A stretch of DNA of 64,000 bases from Sequoia sempervirens (lineage: Eukaryota; Streptophyta; Pinopsida; Cupressales; Cupressaceae): positions 491,358,711-491,422,710 of the forward strand of contig VDFB02270651.1 of NCBI GenBank assembly GCA_007258455.2, written 5' to 3'. Below the pieces are notes generated by a model, which had not been told where the DNA came from, ran no database searches, and saw nothing but the letters and a program-made list of their open reading frames with translations. Within the stretch, counting starts at the first letter, position 1. Each line of letters starts with the position of its first letter. Below, piece after piece: positions 47,605-59,700 of the stretch. The position numbers and the translations under genes were made by a program.

Positions 47605-49325
47605 CTAAATTTGTGTCTTTAAAAGATCAACAGTCTCAGCTTCCAGCTCATTCATATCTTGAACCCCCTTCTTAAGGATCTGAACCATCTGAGTGGTGGG
47701 AGGCTCTTTCCTTTTGAGGTTGGCCCGCGTCCTTTTAGAAATACCTTGATCCCCAAACTTGCTTTCCTTTTTCGCTTCCAAGTCAGCAACTAGTGAACCT
47801 TGTGTTTTTTCTAGCTTTTTGGACATAGCGTTGATAATAATGGAATTGTGCCTAGCCATTTTATGGTTTTGATCCAGTATAGTTTTCAAGTTATTTTTAA
47901 TTTTAACCATTTCCTCTTCCAGAGACTTGTATTTTTCCTCATTGTCTCCACCTATCTTACTAGTGTTGTTCTTATTCCTTTTCCCTTCTTCATTACTAAG
48001 AGCACCCAACTTCAACTCCATCTCTGATTTTCTATACAAAACCTTGTTTCTTTGATTGAGCTCATTAATTTCATGGTAGGCCCATTTCAAGACCTTGAAT
48101 ATTTCATTGATGTCATTTCTAGCAGAGTCCAAAATTTCACTAGACTAAACCCAGTCTAAAATGAGATTAACTTCACCTAGGTTGGGGGAGCTAGTATTTA
48201 ATCTAGTACCTTCAAATCTGAAAGAGGCAGGAGGGGAGGGCACATAATTTCGACTAACTTCAAGGTTCTTGGATTTTTCTTCCAAGGGGTTCATGGTATA
48301 GGAGACCATCTTGTTGGTAGGGGGGCCCTTAAGAACAAGATTCTTTAAGGGGGTAGAGTAGACAGGGGAGGTCTCAGGGTTATCTTTAGCAAGCTAGGGT
48401 TTTTTAGGCTGGGTTTTCTTACCAGACATCTCAAAGGATGATTGGGTTTTAGCAATTCTCTCCTAGTTAGGCTAAATCTCCAAACCCCCACTATCAGTAT
48501 CATAGTCCTCGGACTCCACAAAGGCAACAGGGTTAGATAAATCTGGCATGCTTTGATAGTGTTCATAAATTAACCTAATAAGACCGGGATAAAGAATAGG
48601 GTATCTCCTGGGATTTTTCCTATGGTCTTCTAGGCTATTATCAATGAACATAACTGGTAGTGAGGCATAGAAATCTGTACCTTATGGTGGAAGTGGTTAA
48701 GAATGGAAAAATGGTGCCCATACACTTTGGTAAATCTCCTGCCAAGAGTGATATACTCCATTATCACATGAAGAACTTTTCTCCACATCACCTTGATAGT
48801 GTCAATTTCAAAATAGTTGTTAGAGATTTTAACCAGTTTCAATTTTTCCTTGTCCTTCTTTGGAAATCTGATGACCGCCTCATTAGAAAACCTTCTATCA
48901 TGATAAAACTTCACTCCCTCGATGAACATACCTATAATCTCCCCTATAATTTGCTCATCCAACTTCACCCTCCTACCAAAGAGAATGATTTCACCATTGT
49001 TCTAGTTCTTCTTGAAGTAGTTTGTGGCCACAGAATCGGGCCCATGAAGTTTTTCCAGTTATGGAACCAGGCCATCTCTAACAATCTACTCCTAGACCTT
49101 GTCATTCCTAGTGTGCGCCTCATAGCTATTAGGCTCAACTCTTTTCTTGTTCCCCCCATTTTCGTTTGCTACTTACTGTCGACTCTACCAGCGCCAAGAA
49201 CTTGTTGCAAAATTATGTAGTTGTTCCAAAGCACCCACAAAGCATGCAGCTTTTCCTTCCCTTCCAAGTTACAAGACGTGGCCCCATAAAATCTCTTGAT
49301 TTTGATGTACCTGGCCCCTTTCTCT
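47605..49325 (-). pseudogene. ORF1-like protein with globular head, linker and coiled coil
   Basis: One minus-strand frame runs from just after the LINE-B ORF2 stop to TAA/TAG at 47605, about 560 codons, broken only by nonsense codons. A start near 49190 ('NGGNKKRVEPNSYEAHTRND') is likely. The head reads 'KLDEQIIGEIIGMFIEGVKF', 'KLVKISNNYFEIDTIKVMW' and 'RRFTKVYGHHFSILNHF'. A Pro/Ser-rich linker follows ('SPVYSTPLKN'), then a coiled coil ('YKSLEEEMVKIKNNLKTIL', 47605-48132) and a basic patch ('SKRTRANLKRKEPP'). I have the impression that similar heads occur in gymnosperm hypothetical proteins but cannot name a family. It is either the ORF1 of a second LINE or a Gag-like protein. Confidence 0.5.
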
Positions 49326-52300
49326 TTAATCATTAAATATGGCTGCCTTTTTCCCATGTGTAACATCATAGTCTAGTAAATCCCTGACTTTAGTTCTCAA
49401 GTCCCTACAATTTTTCCACATGTTCAATCCTTGCTTCCTAACCCTTTCATTCACAAAGAAATCTGCCATACTGTTAGCTTCCATGTAGACATGTGAAACT
49501 TTAACTTTTTCAATTTTTTCTAGAATAGACTTAGCTTCATCTATCCAATTATTTATCATCCAAGAGGGTGGGGTCCTCCCTAAAAGACAATCAATTATAT
49601 TTTTAGAATCTCCTTCAAGCCATGATTTTTTTATATTCAAATTATGAGCAAGCTTTAAAACTTGAAAGGATCTTGTAGCCTCCGCCACGTGGTTGGTTTG
49701 GTAACCTAGGGATATGGCCACAACCTCCATAAAGTTACCATTAGAATCCCTTAGCACACCTCCACTTCTAGCCAAACCCAAGTTTCCCTTCATAGCTCCA
49801 TCAAAGTTGGCTTTATGCTGTCCATATGGTGGAAAGGTCCAGCAAACACCCTCCCTACTTTTCATAGCTGGCTTGGAAGTAGATGAAATATCCACTTTAA
49901 TGTTCCAATCTTTTGCTATCCTTAAATAATAGGGGGTGCACACCACAACTTCTAGGTTAAGAGCTTTTTGAGGAATCACATTAAAATTTTGCTTTATAAG
50001 CTTGAAAGTTTTCTCAAAGACATAATTCTTTGACATTTCCTTGTCCCAAAAAAGTCTATTGTTACGTTCTTTCCACACTCCCCAAGCCACAAAAATGAAT
50101 AAGAAATCCCATAACCTTCGAATGTAGGGATTTTGAGTAGGGTATTTCCATTGTAAAAAGAACCCTTCAATGGTTTGGGATAACACCCAAGATATATTCC
50201 AAGTAGCTAATAATTTTCCCCAAATTAAGGAAACAAATGGACAGTGGAGAAACAAGTGGTTAGCTGACTCTGCCTCACTCTTGCAGAGGTAGCATCTGTT
50301 GGGAATTTGAAATCCCCATTTACAAAGATTGTTCACTGTAAGGACCTTATTTTGAAGCATTATCCAAAAGAATATATTGACTTTAGGAGTCAAGTGTTTA
50401 ATCCAAGCTTTAGAATAGAAGGGAGGAGGGGCTTGAGAGAGGGACAACAAAGAGACAATCAAAGAGACAGAGTAGTTACCCAAAGGGTTATCCATCTAGA
50501 CAAGAGTGTCATCCAGCTGATTCGGTCCCATGCTGACAACCTTTAAGGAGGACTGAAGCTGAGCCAAATCCTGATTGTTCACGTATAAGTTCACCCAGTC
50601 TCCTTCATGCCAGTGGTCTTTGACAAGTTCTCCAAATGCAGCTTTACATTGCTTTTCCCATCTATTAAATCTTTCAATTTTAATAAGGGATTCCTTAAAG
50701 AGCCATTTATCCTCCCAAAATCTAGCTTGATTACCACTTCTGATGTGCCATCCTATCCTAGATTCCAGAATTTTTCTACCAACAATCATGTCATTCCAGC
50801 AAGCTGAACCATGTGGGAGGATAGGAGAATCTAACAGATCTTTGAGGGACATTCAGTCAGCCATATATTTACTTCTTAAAATGTCTTTCCATTCTTCACC
50901 AGATGAGAATGATCTCCATATTTGTTTAGCAAGAAGATTTTTATTAATAGTTCTTATTTTTCTAAGAGCTAAACCTCCCAGGATTTTTGGTCTATAGACT
51001 AAATCCCACCCTATAAGAGGCATTCTCTTTCTTTCCTCCACTCCAGACCAAAGGAATCTTTTCTGGATCTTTTCAATGTCCTCAACATATTTAGCAGGGA
51101 TTTTGAAGAGGATTAGAGCATAAATTGGGAGGTTCTAAAGAGAGGCTTTAAGAAGCTGAAGTTTTCTAGCTTGGCTCAAAAGAGCTCCTTTCCAACCTGC
51201 CAACTTCTTTTTGAACTTGTCAACCAAAGAGCACCAAAAGGAATTTGGGGGTTTAAGGCATAACGGAAGTCCAAGATAAGAAGAAGGTAAGGATTCCACC
51301 TCGCAATCAAGGATTCTAGCAATCTTGACTTGTCTATGCTCGGGGGTATTGAAGAAAAAGATATAACTCTTTTTACTATTAACCTTCTGCCCAGTCACTT
51401 GCTCATACACAACCAAAGTTTTTTTCAAAATCTTAGCCTCGTTCATAGAAGATCTTCCCATCAGCATTGTGTCATCAACAAACTATTGGTGAGAACAAAT
51501 CAGATTCATAGAAGAAGGACTGAGACCAATAAGAGACCTTTGTTTGATCAATCTGTTGAGATTCCTTCCCAGACTTTCAGCCATTATAGTAAAAAGAATA
51601 GGTGAAATAGGGTCCCCCTATCTTAATCCTCTTAAATTTTGGAAGAATATAGAAGGAGATCCATTCACAATGATAGATGTGGAAACTGTGGTCACCAATT
51701 GATTCACCAATTGAATGACTCTGCTACTGAAACCAAACCCTCTTAGAATTTTGAATAAGAACTCTCAGTCAACACGGTCATATGCTTTGGAAATGTCCAA
51801 CTTAAGAAGAGACCCTTCAGTTTTAGATTCCACAAGTGAGTGAATATTCTCATGGACCGTGACTATAGAATCTAGGATTTTCCTACCAGGAACAAAACCA
51901 TTCTGCTAAGGGGAAATCAACAAAGGAAGGATAGAAAGGATCCTTGAAGTCATCACCTTACATATGATTTTATAGAGAGAGTTGCAAATACTAATGGGTC
52001 TAAACGCCTCAAACTCCATAGCCCCTGGTCTCTTAGGAATGAGGACCACAAAATTAGCATTTAGTTCCTTAAGGATCCTTCTAGAACCAAAGAATTCTTT
52101 AACAACATGCACAACATTATTTTCCACAATGTCCCAAAACCATTGAAAAAAGAACATAGGAAATCCATCAGGCCCAGGGGCCTTGTTTCCTTCAAAATAA
52201 AAGACAACTTTCCTAATTTCCTCCATAGAGGGAATGGCCACAATATTTTCATTGTCCTCCCTTCCCACAACCTCTAGGATGGCCTCTAATAAAAAATCTT

Positions 52301-53513
52301 GATCATTTTGACTGATTTCCCCATTCACCAAAAGAAGGTTACTATAGAAGAGGACAACTTGCTTTTTGATGTCTTCCTCTTCCTCAAATCTAGTACCATT
52401 AACTTCTATGGAATTGATTCTATTGGAAGCCCTGTGCTTAGAAGCAGATAAATGGAAGTACCTAGTATTTTTGTCTCCAACAGCGAGCCACAAAACCCTT
52501 GATCTTTGCCTCTAGAATTCCTCCTCTTTTGCTATTATATCATGTAGTTTCACTAGCAACTCATTTTCTCTATCCTTATGATCTTCAATGTATCCTTCCT
52601 TCTGGATTTTATCCTAGATCTCCTCAAGCTTCATTTGAAGATCAAATTTCATGCCCAAAATGTTTCCAAAAGATTCCTTTTTCCATTTTCTTAAATTGTG
52701 TTTTACTTCTCTTAGTTTCTTAGCTATTTTGAGCATAGCAGTTCCTGGAACATCTATATTCCACCATTTCTTAATTTCATCAATGATAAGGGGATGGGAC
52801 AACCACATTCTTTCAAATCTAAAGGGCACATTTTTCTTCACCTTTATAGGGTCTGCCACAAAGCTTATGGGAAAGTGATCCAACCCAACTCTAGAAAGAG
52901 CTTTTAGAGAACAAAAATAGCTTAAAAGCCATTGATGGGAAATTAAAGTTCTATCTAACCAAACTTGAATAAGTTCCTTACCAATTCTTCTATTTGACCA
53001 GGTATACTGAGCCCCTTGCAAGTCCATATTGATCAACTCCTTAGTGTTGATGAAGTCAAAAAGATTAGACTTACTCTCCTGGTTCATCTGAGAACCTCAA
53101 AATTTCTCCTCATTGAAAAGGGGAGTATTAATGTCGCCCATAACTAGCCAATGGTCATTATCAAAAATCCTGCAGAAAGCAAAAAGCTCATTCCACAAAT
53201 ATTTTCTAGCTCCTTTCCCATTGGGAGCATAGATGTTCGACTGAATTCAGCTAAAGTTATCTCTGATGTGTGTAAATTTAGTAGCCACATGATTTTTTCT
53301 TTCCAATAAAGGTTCCCCTTTAATTAGGTTTTGGTTCCAAAAGGTAGCAATGCCTCCTGATGCACCATCTGAACTATTTCCTTGAATCCCACAATTATGA
53401 TACATTTTGATCTTCTCCACCTTTTCTTTGGACATTTTAGTTTCATAATATTGATCAAGTGTATTATTAATTTCCTTCACCATATTATCATACATATTCA
53501 ATTTCCATTCCAA
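49326..53513 (-). pseudogene. LINE-B ORF2: endonuclease (N-truncated), reverse transcriptase, zf-RVT, RNase H
   Basis: A single minus-strand frame of ~1395 codons encodes almost all of a plant L1 ORF2. The endonuclease starts only at 'ETKMSKEKVEKIK' and continues through 'GASGGIATFWN', 'GDINTPLF' and 'GLDHFPISF'. The reverse transcriptase has 'GNKAPGPDGFP', 'FRPISICNSLYKIICKV', 'LKLDISKAYDRVD', 'GDPISPILF' and an intact 'FVDDTML' box. zf-RVT: 'CYLCKSEAESANHLFLHCPF'. RNase H near 49326-49830 keeps four acidic positions ('ANFDGA', 'VAEATRS', 'EGDSKN', 'EANSMADF'). There are eleven premature stops (53247, 53097, 52614, 52512, 51906, 51765, 51618, 51483, 51135, 50853, 50496) and no frameshift. 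The first ~45 endonuclease residues are missing. Confidence 0.92.
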
Positions 53514-56163
53514 TGAAACAGACTAGGGAGGGTCTGGTTCCTTAGGATTATTCACAATTTTCTTACCAATTAATATCTTCTGATCCATAGAGTTCAATTC
53601 TTTCATTTCCTAAGAGAGCATGTAGAGACTAGTTTGATCTTTTATGAGCTGCTGAAGTTTTGTTACTAACTCCTCCCTCTTGTTAACAAATCAAGTGTAA
53701 AAGAGCACAAATTTATTCAGAAAGAAGATAGCCTCTTAAGATATTTTATCGATCCCCTCACAAGCTACTCTAGAATAGGTCAAATTCTTTTTAATTTTCT
53801 CTATGGTGAGCACATCGATGCCCTCTACCTGAGAACTTGAGGCTTGATCAGATGTAGGAGGAGTGGCCATGGAAGAAATAAAGTTACTCAATGCGAGGAC
53901 TTGAGATTCTAGTTTTATATTTTCTTTCCTCTATTCTTTCACTCTTTTAATCAAGGTATTGACTAAATAATTAGCATGGTACACATCACCTTCTAGCATT
54001 GGAGGCCCCATATCAACATGTGTGACTTTGTAGTCTCCCTCCATTATTTCATCTTCATTTAAATCCTTCACAAGCTCAGCAATTTCTAACATTTGATTTC
54101 CAGAAGTAGCATCAATCACCATCCTTGACATCCTCCTGGATTTCTTAGGTTTTGAAGAGCTTTGAAGTAACTTTGAAACTATATCCACTCCAACTATCAT
54201 TGTAGGAATATGCTTTCTCTTCTTCTCCATTGCTTTTTTCAGCCATCTTGGGGAGGCTACTACCAGACCAGAATCTTCACTTCCACTAATAGTTTGTTTA
54301 GGAGTGTTAGGAGTGATAGGTGGATTATCAACCAGAGGCAGAGAAGAGGGAAATTCATAAAAAAGGAGGAAAGATATTATCTTCAACGATCTGTTTAAAG
54401 ATAGCTTCAAAATTTGTAGCAACAATTTTTTCTTGATTGGTCTTCTTCTTAGGGGTAGGAGAAAGCACACTGTCTTGTTCATAGATGCTCTTCAACTTGA
54501 CTATTTCTTCTAGCCTATCACCATCACATCCTGATTGAGAATTTTCACTAGAGGACCTCACAGAGGGTTTCCCCGATGATACACTTACACCAGATTCTTG
54601 TGTCATGTTCATTCTTTTTTGATGACTTAGGCTCCTGAACAAGACCAGCAACTTGCCACCATTTCCCATCCAACCAGTCCTGGGTTCTTTTAAGCACTGG
54701 GGGAGCATGCACCCTCATATCTAAAATTTCACTTTGGATCCAATCAACCCTACGGTGGGATTTATCAAGCAATTTTTCATATGCAAGATCTATGATTGTT
54801 GAATCCTTAGCTACATTTTCAAGAATGTAAAATGACAGACCAAAATCATGTATATGTTTTAGCATTAGCCTCATATAATCTCTTCTCAAAACTTTGTTCT
54901 CATCGACACAATCTTCCCATAAATGTTTGATAGATGGGTGATGTTGATATAAGCTCCCTCCATAGAGATTCTACTTCACAAAACCCTTACTGTCAAAATT
55001 AGCTCTCATAGACAGATTCTGGAGGTTATATTCCTTGAGTATTCCTTTAGCTCCCCTGGCCATTTGGTTTGTTTTGCACACAAAAGAAGGGGTTTCCAAT
55101 GGGAATAAATAAACTCGTTTCCCCATGTTCATATACTTAATATTAACCATGGCCATTTGTCGACAAACTTCCAGAAATATTAGTAAATCTTCAGGATACC
55201 GAGGTAATTGAAATGGGGCTTTCTCAAAACGCCCTATTCTTAGATAGGAAAACTTATCAAATTGGATATAAAAACTCCCAAATTTTGATACAAGAGAAAT
55301 CAATTCAGGGGAAAGGTGCATTTCTAGATTTCCATCTAGCTTCCTCATGACCTCCATTAAAAATGCATCATTAACATGACAAAAATCACCCATTCCAAAT
55401 TGTTTAGTAAACTGAGGAAAGTGTTTATACATAGGAATATCCGAAGCTGGGGTTCCTTGTAGCTCCAACCCAAGCCAAAAGGACCTCTGACTACCTACAA
55501 TGTACATCAGGCAAGAACACATACATAAAGTAGCAGTCTTATGGAAATTAATTAATTTCTCATTCAAATGGAAGCAAATAATTTCAGCACAGTCAATGAA
55601 AATGTTCTCATCATAGAATATCAAGATAATCCAACACATGTCCAATCCTCAAATAACTCAACTTGTGCATTCCCAACAATGTGGTGCAATAAATCAATAG
55701 CATCTACAATTTCTCCCTTAAAATGCAATCTTTTGAGTTTACTTGGCAGTTGTGACTTACCTTTATTTTCAAACTTCAACTAGGTTTTGGCCATGGATTT
55801 CTTACACCAGTCCTTATTCTCTTTGAAAAAATCACCTACCACTGCGACAAAAATTTCTTCTATAGGTTCCCTTTTTGGAATCTCCAGCACGTGGGAAACA
55901 ACTTTAGGAGAAATTTCAGTAATTATAGTTTCGTTCATAGCTTTAATTTCTCATGTCTGTAGAATGTACCTTCTCGCACATGCTCTTATCAAGTCCACAC
56001 TCAACACAACTTCTGGAAACCCTCTAGGATGAGCTAGCCCACTTTCTAAGAGTTTTATATCCAGCTTAGACTTGTCATTCCTCTCCAGGCATGCCCAAAA
56101 TTTGTATAACTTAAAAGGTATGAATGTTGTATCCCTTATGCCAACCCAACGTTCACTTTGCAT
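53514..56163 (-). pseudogene. LINE-B ORF1 remnant, fused in frame to ORF2
   Basis: From the minus-strand ATG at 56163 ('MQSERWVGIRDTTFIPFKL') a globular region continues with 'AHPRGFPEVVLSVDLIRAC' and, after a frameshift near 55640, 'ELQGTPASDIPMYKHFPQF' and 'RPRYPEDLLIFLEV'-like sequence. 'RRVDWIQSEILDMRVHAPPV' and 'DWLDGKWWQVAGLVQ' follow. A second shift near 54650 leads to a Ser/Pro/Lys linker ('SPTPKKKTNQEK') and 'SPRWLKKAMEKKRKHIP'. Helical sequence follows to 53514. From 54482 down the frame is the same as ORF2, so the ORFs are joined. The head is not similar to that at 47605-49325 by eye, though the plan is alike. Confidence 0.6.
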
Positions 56164-56175
56164 AGCACAAATTCA

Positions 56176-56345
56176 TGGAGAATGAATGCTTCCACATGAG
56201 ATTCTAAGAAGTACTAGCATTGGAAAATAATGATAATGTAGGCTAAAATTTTGAGTAAAAGAATGTTTACACTTGAGAAGTATTGGCCTTGTTAAAGAAC
56301 AAGAATGTAGGCTAAATTTCTGAGTAAAACTTCGCCACCCACTTA
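56176..56345 (+). repeat. ~71 bp tandem duplication upstream of LINE-B
   Basis: AATGTAGGCTAAA followed by TTTGAGTAAA or CTGAGTAAAA occurs at about 56234 and again at about 56305. It sits in the region that would be the LINE-B 5' leader. Confidence 0.6.
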
Positions 56346-56534
56346 TGCCATTATTTTTTATAGGACGTGCTTTAAATGTAGCATTAAATTTCATTCCTTG
56401 AAAAGATAGCCTTTAAACCTACATGCTTTTGGAAATTCTTGAAAAGAGAACTCAAGTTTATTCTGTACATAACATTCAATGAGATGTCAAATGACGACAC
56501 CTTTGAAAGGAAAGATAAGTCCATCATGTCACGT

Positions 56535-56770
56535 GGTCACTGAAACTTGGAACCTCAAAACCAAAGTCTGAAGTTTCAAAGTTTTCGAAACCTCTGACCC
56601 ACCAAATAAATCTACACACCATAACTCAAAGGTTACGTATGCATGAACTTAAGTTACTCAGCAAAGTGAACCAAGTTGGGGAATCGGGTAGTTATGAAAA
56701 TTTAGAACTCTGCGACAATGCAACATGTCACATGGTTATAAAACTCATAGGACTAGCGACTAAGCTTGCT
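56535..56770 (+). repeat. Dispersed repeat, copy 2 of 3
   Basis: It shares the blocks GAACCTCAAAACCAAAG, TTTTCGAAACCTC and AACCAAGTTGGGGAATCGGG with 46320-46530. Confidence 0.7.
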
Positions 56771-59700
56771 TTTCTCCTTTATTTTTAGTCTACAAACATA
56801 CATCAAATGTTCATCGAATGGTTGAGTAATTTATGATATAAATAATAAACATGTGTTTTAAAGTTTTTTTAATTTTTAACCATTAATATGCTCAGATTGA
56901 CATCAAGGCCTTTACAAAATGAATTGCAATGTCACATTAATAGCACAACCATTAATAGCACAGTAACACTTAACATTGCAAAGGACTTAATAAAAGGAAT
57001 TACAATGTCACATTAATAGCACAACCATTAATAGCATAGTAACACTTAACGTTGCAAAGGACTTAATAAAAGGAATTACAATGTCACATTAATAGCACAA
57101 CCATTTATTTTATTACAAATGAATTACAATGTCACATTATTACATAGTACAAATACAAATGTAAGCGCAAGCGCCAAGCTTCTATTGGACTACTGGTGAA
57201 AATTTAAATGTAATACATGTGTGTCTGAAAATAAATGGGACTTTCAGGATCAACCATGGTGTCTGAAAATAAATGCATGGGGAAAGGTGGGCCAATCAAA
57301 CCGGGGAAATTGGAGCTATGAAGATACAAAATGTACTTCTCCCCTTTAAAAATTAGAGTCATGCAGAAGATGATGGGTTGTAAAACTGCTCCCATCTTCT
57401 ACTTGCAGCTTCCATGCACTAGGAGAGCACTTATCTCCATCAGAGCTCCTCATCCTGGCTCAAAAATTGTCTGAGAAGTCAGGTGAACCAAATCAACTTC
57501 TTTCCAATTCCACCTATTCTAAACTTGAAGGAAATTGGTCTTTTACTCTGTAACTACATAACTATAGGCAGGAGAATTTAGAGTATCCTCAATAATTCCA
57601 CATCATCTTCTTCCTGAATCCTATTCCTTATTAACCCTAAAAAATGAAAACCCTTATGAAAATTCGAACATTGCACTCAATAGTAAATCCTTTAGCCTTC
57701 AACAAATGATTTCAATTTTTAGTTGTGCTCACTATCCTTATTTATGGGCAACAGTGCCACCAATAGTGCCACTACTAGCCTGGTCCCTATGTACACCTTA
57801 CATTATCACATGTGAGGTTAGATATAATCATGATTCATAATTGCAATTCGTGCAAACCAAAAAACATACTTAAATTCTAATTGATTCGTGTAACTTAAGC
57901 CTTACATTTATTTAAATGTTTAATTTGATTGACGTCTGGACTCTAATAGCCTCACTACATGCAAAATGTACTTCAAGCTGACAAGCTATCAATTTTCAAA
58001 ATCACCAGTGCCACTCAAATTTCAAACGATATGAAATCATTACAAATCTTGTTTCACTAGCCATTTAGTCCTGCATTGGCAGCAAATTCTAAACCATTAA
58101 TCATTGTAAATCTAATGGTTAAAGGGTAATTCTAGATGTTTAAGTTCACAAGACTAGTGCTCTGTTCATTTCATTCTAGAATGCAACCACAAGCATAAAT
58201 CAAATGTTCATCGAATGATTAAGTAATTTATGAATTATGATATAAATAATAAACATGTGTTTTAAAGTTGTTTTAAACTTTAATGCGCTAGGATTGACAT
58301 CAAGACCAAGGGGTTGGTATCTTAACGTTGCAAAGGACTTAATAAAATGAATAATGATACCAGGAGCTAGGGGAGAAGGTCAACAACAAATTAGAAATCA
58401 ATAAAATTTTGATAAACCCTAACAAGAGTGACAACTTTTAGTGTTTATAATGTTCTTCTATCAATTTGATAGCAACTTTCTTTTTTCATTTGTATTGCTT
58501 TATGTTTTACTTTTAAATCTACATGCAATTATTTCATAAATAGATAATACTTAATTTCTCAAAGGAAAAAAAACTGATTTGAATAGATTCATAGAAACTG
58601 AACTAAGAAAATAACTCTTTACTGTAAATTTATAACAAAAATTAACACAACACAACTATTTATTCTATTACAACTGAATTACAATGTCACATTATTACAT
58701 ATCTTTTTAAAGATGAGTAGTTGTAGAGTAGGCAACCTCTTGTTTTGTATAAATAACATAAGTCGCTTTACATAGACACAATTTATTCCAAGTTGTTGCT
58801 CTCATGACAATGGATTACAAATTGATTCCAATTTCCAAGGTTCTAGCGGTGACAACGTAATGGCAACTGTGAAGATACAAAATATGTTTATCCCCTTTGA
58901 GAACCAGATTCATGCAAAATATGAGGGGTAGTAAAATTGTTCCCATCTTCTACTTGAAACCTCCATGCATCAAGATAGCACTTATGTCCATTAGAGCTTC
59001 TCATCCTGGTTCAAAACTTGTCTGAGAAGTCAAGTGAACCAAATCAACTTCTTTCCAATTCCACCCATTATGAACTTGAGGGGAATTGGTCTTTTACTTT
59101 GTAACTACAAAACTAGAGGTAGGAGAATTTAGAGTATCCCCAATAATACCACAACATCTTCCTGGATCCTTATTAACCCAAAAAAATAAAAACCCTTATG
59201 ATACTATCCATTATCACTAACCCTATTTAATAATTTATGGGCCACTAGTACCACTACCATCTTGGTTCACACAAACCAAAAAACCAACTTAGTCAATGTG
59301 TGTATCTTAAGCCTTACATGTACAATTAAAATGTTTAATTTGATTGACATCTGACTACATGCACATTGTACCTCAATCTGACAAGCTGTCAAAATCACCA
59401 GACTCCAGTCAGCACTACCAATGCCACTCAAATGATATGAAATCATTACAAATCTTGTTTCATTAAAGCCGAGTTGTCCAATCAATCACTTCAGATGTTC
59501 AAAAGATTTATAATTTCAATTAAATGAAATGTAAGACATTAAGGCATTGAAAAGAGAGAAATGAGCCTTGATCTCACCACGTGTTCACATCTAACGGTTC
59601 TAGTGTTATTCTGGAGGTTTCAATTCAAAAGTCTACTACTTCAGACATTTACTTCCAGAATGCAACTACAACCCGTCCATCAAAAATTCATCGAATGGTC
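56770..59700 (+). repeat. Two tandem copies of a ~1.4-1.5 kb non-coding unit
   Basis: Unit 1 (about 56790-58180) and unit 2 (about 58190-59700) share ordered blocks. Examples are CAAATGTTCATCGAATG, TAATAAACATGTGTTTTAAA and CCCATCTTCTACTTG (57390 and 58940). Others are GTGAACCAAATCAACTTCTT, TTTAATTTGATTGAC and GATATGAAATCATTACAAAT. A partial third copy of the end block lies at 59928-60030. No protein-coding signal was found. Confidence 0.75.
56921..57105 (+). repeat. 76 bp tandem repeat, about 2.5 copies
   Basis: GAATTRCAATGTCACATTAA begins at 56921, 56997 and 57073, exactly 76 bases apart. Each unit includes TAGCACAACCATTAATAGCA. Confidence 0.88.

Noticed and set aside
48660..49220. Plus-strand frame of 186 codons
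   Set aside because: It is the complement of the ORF1-like head on the minus strand, whose frame continues far beyond it and has coherent composition.
56921..57105. Possible CRISPR-like array
   Set aside because: The 76 bp units are contiguous with no variable spacers, and the setting is a plant genome.
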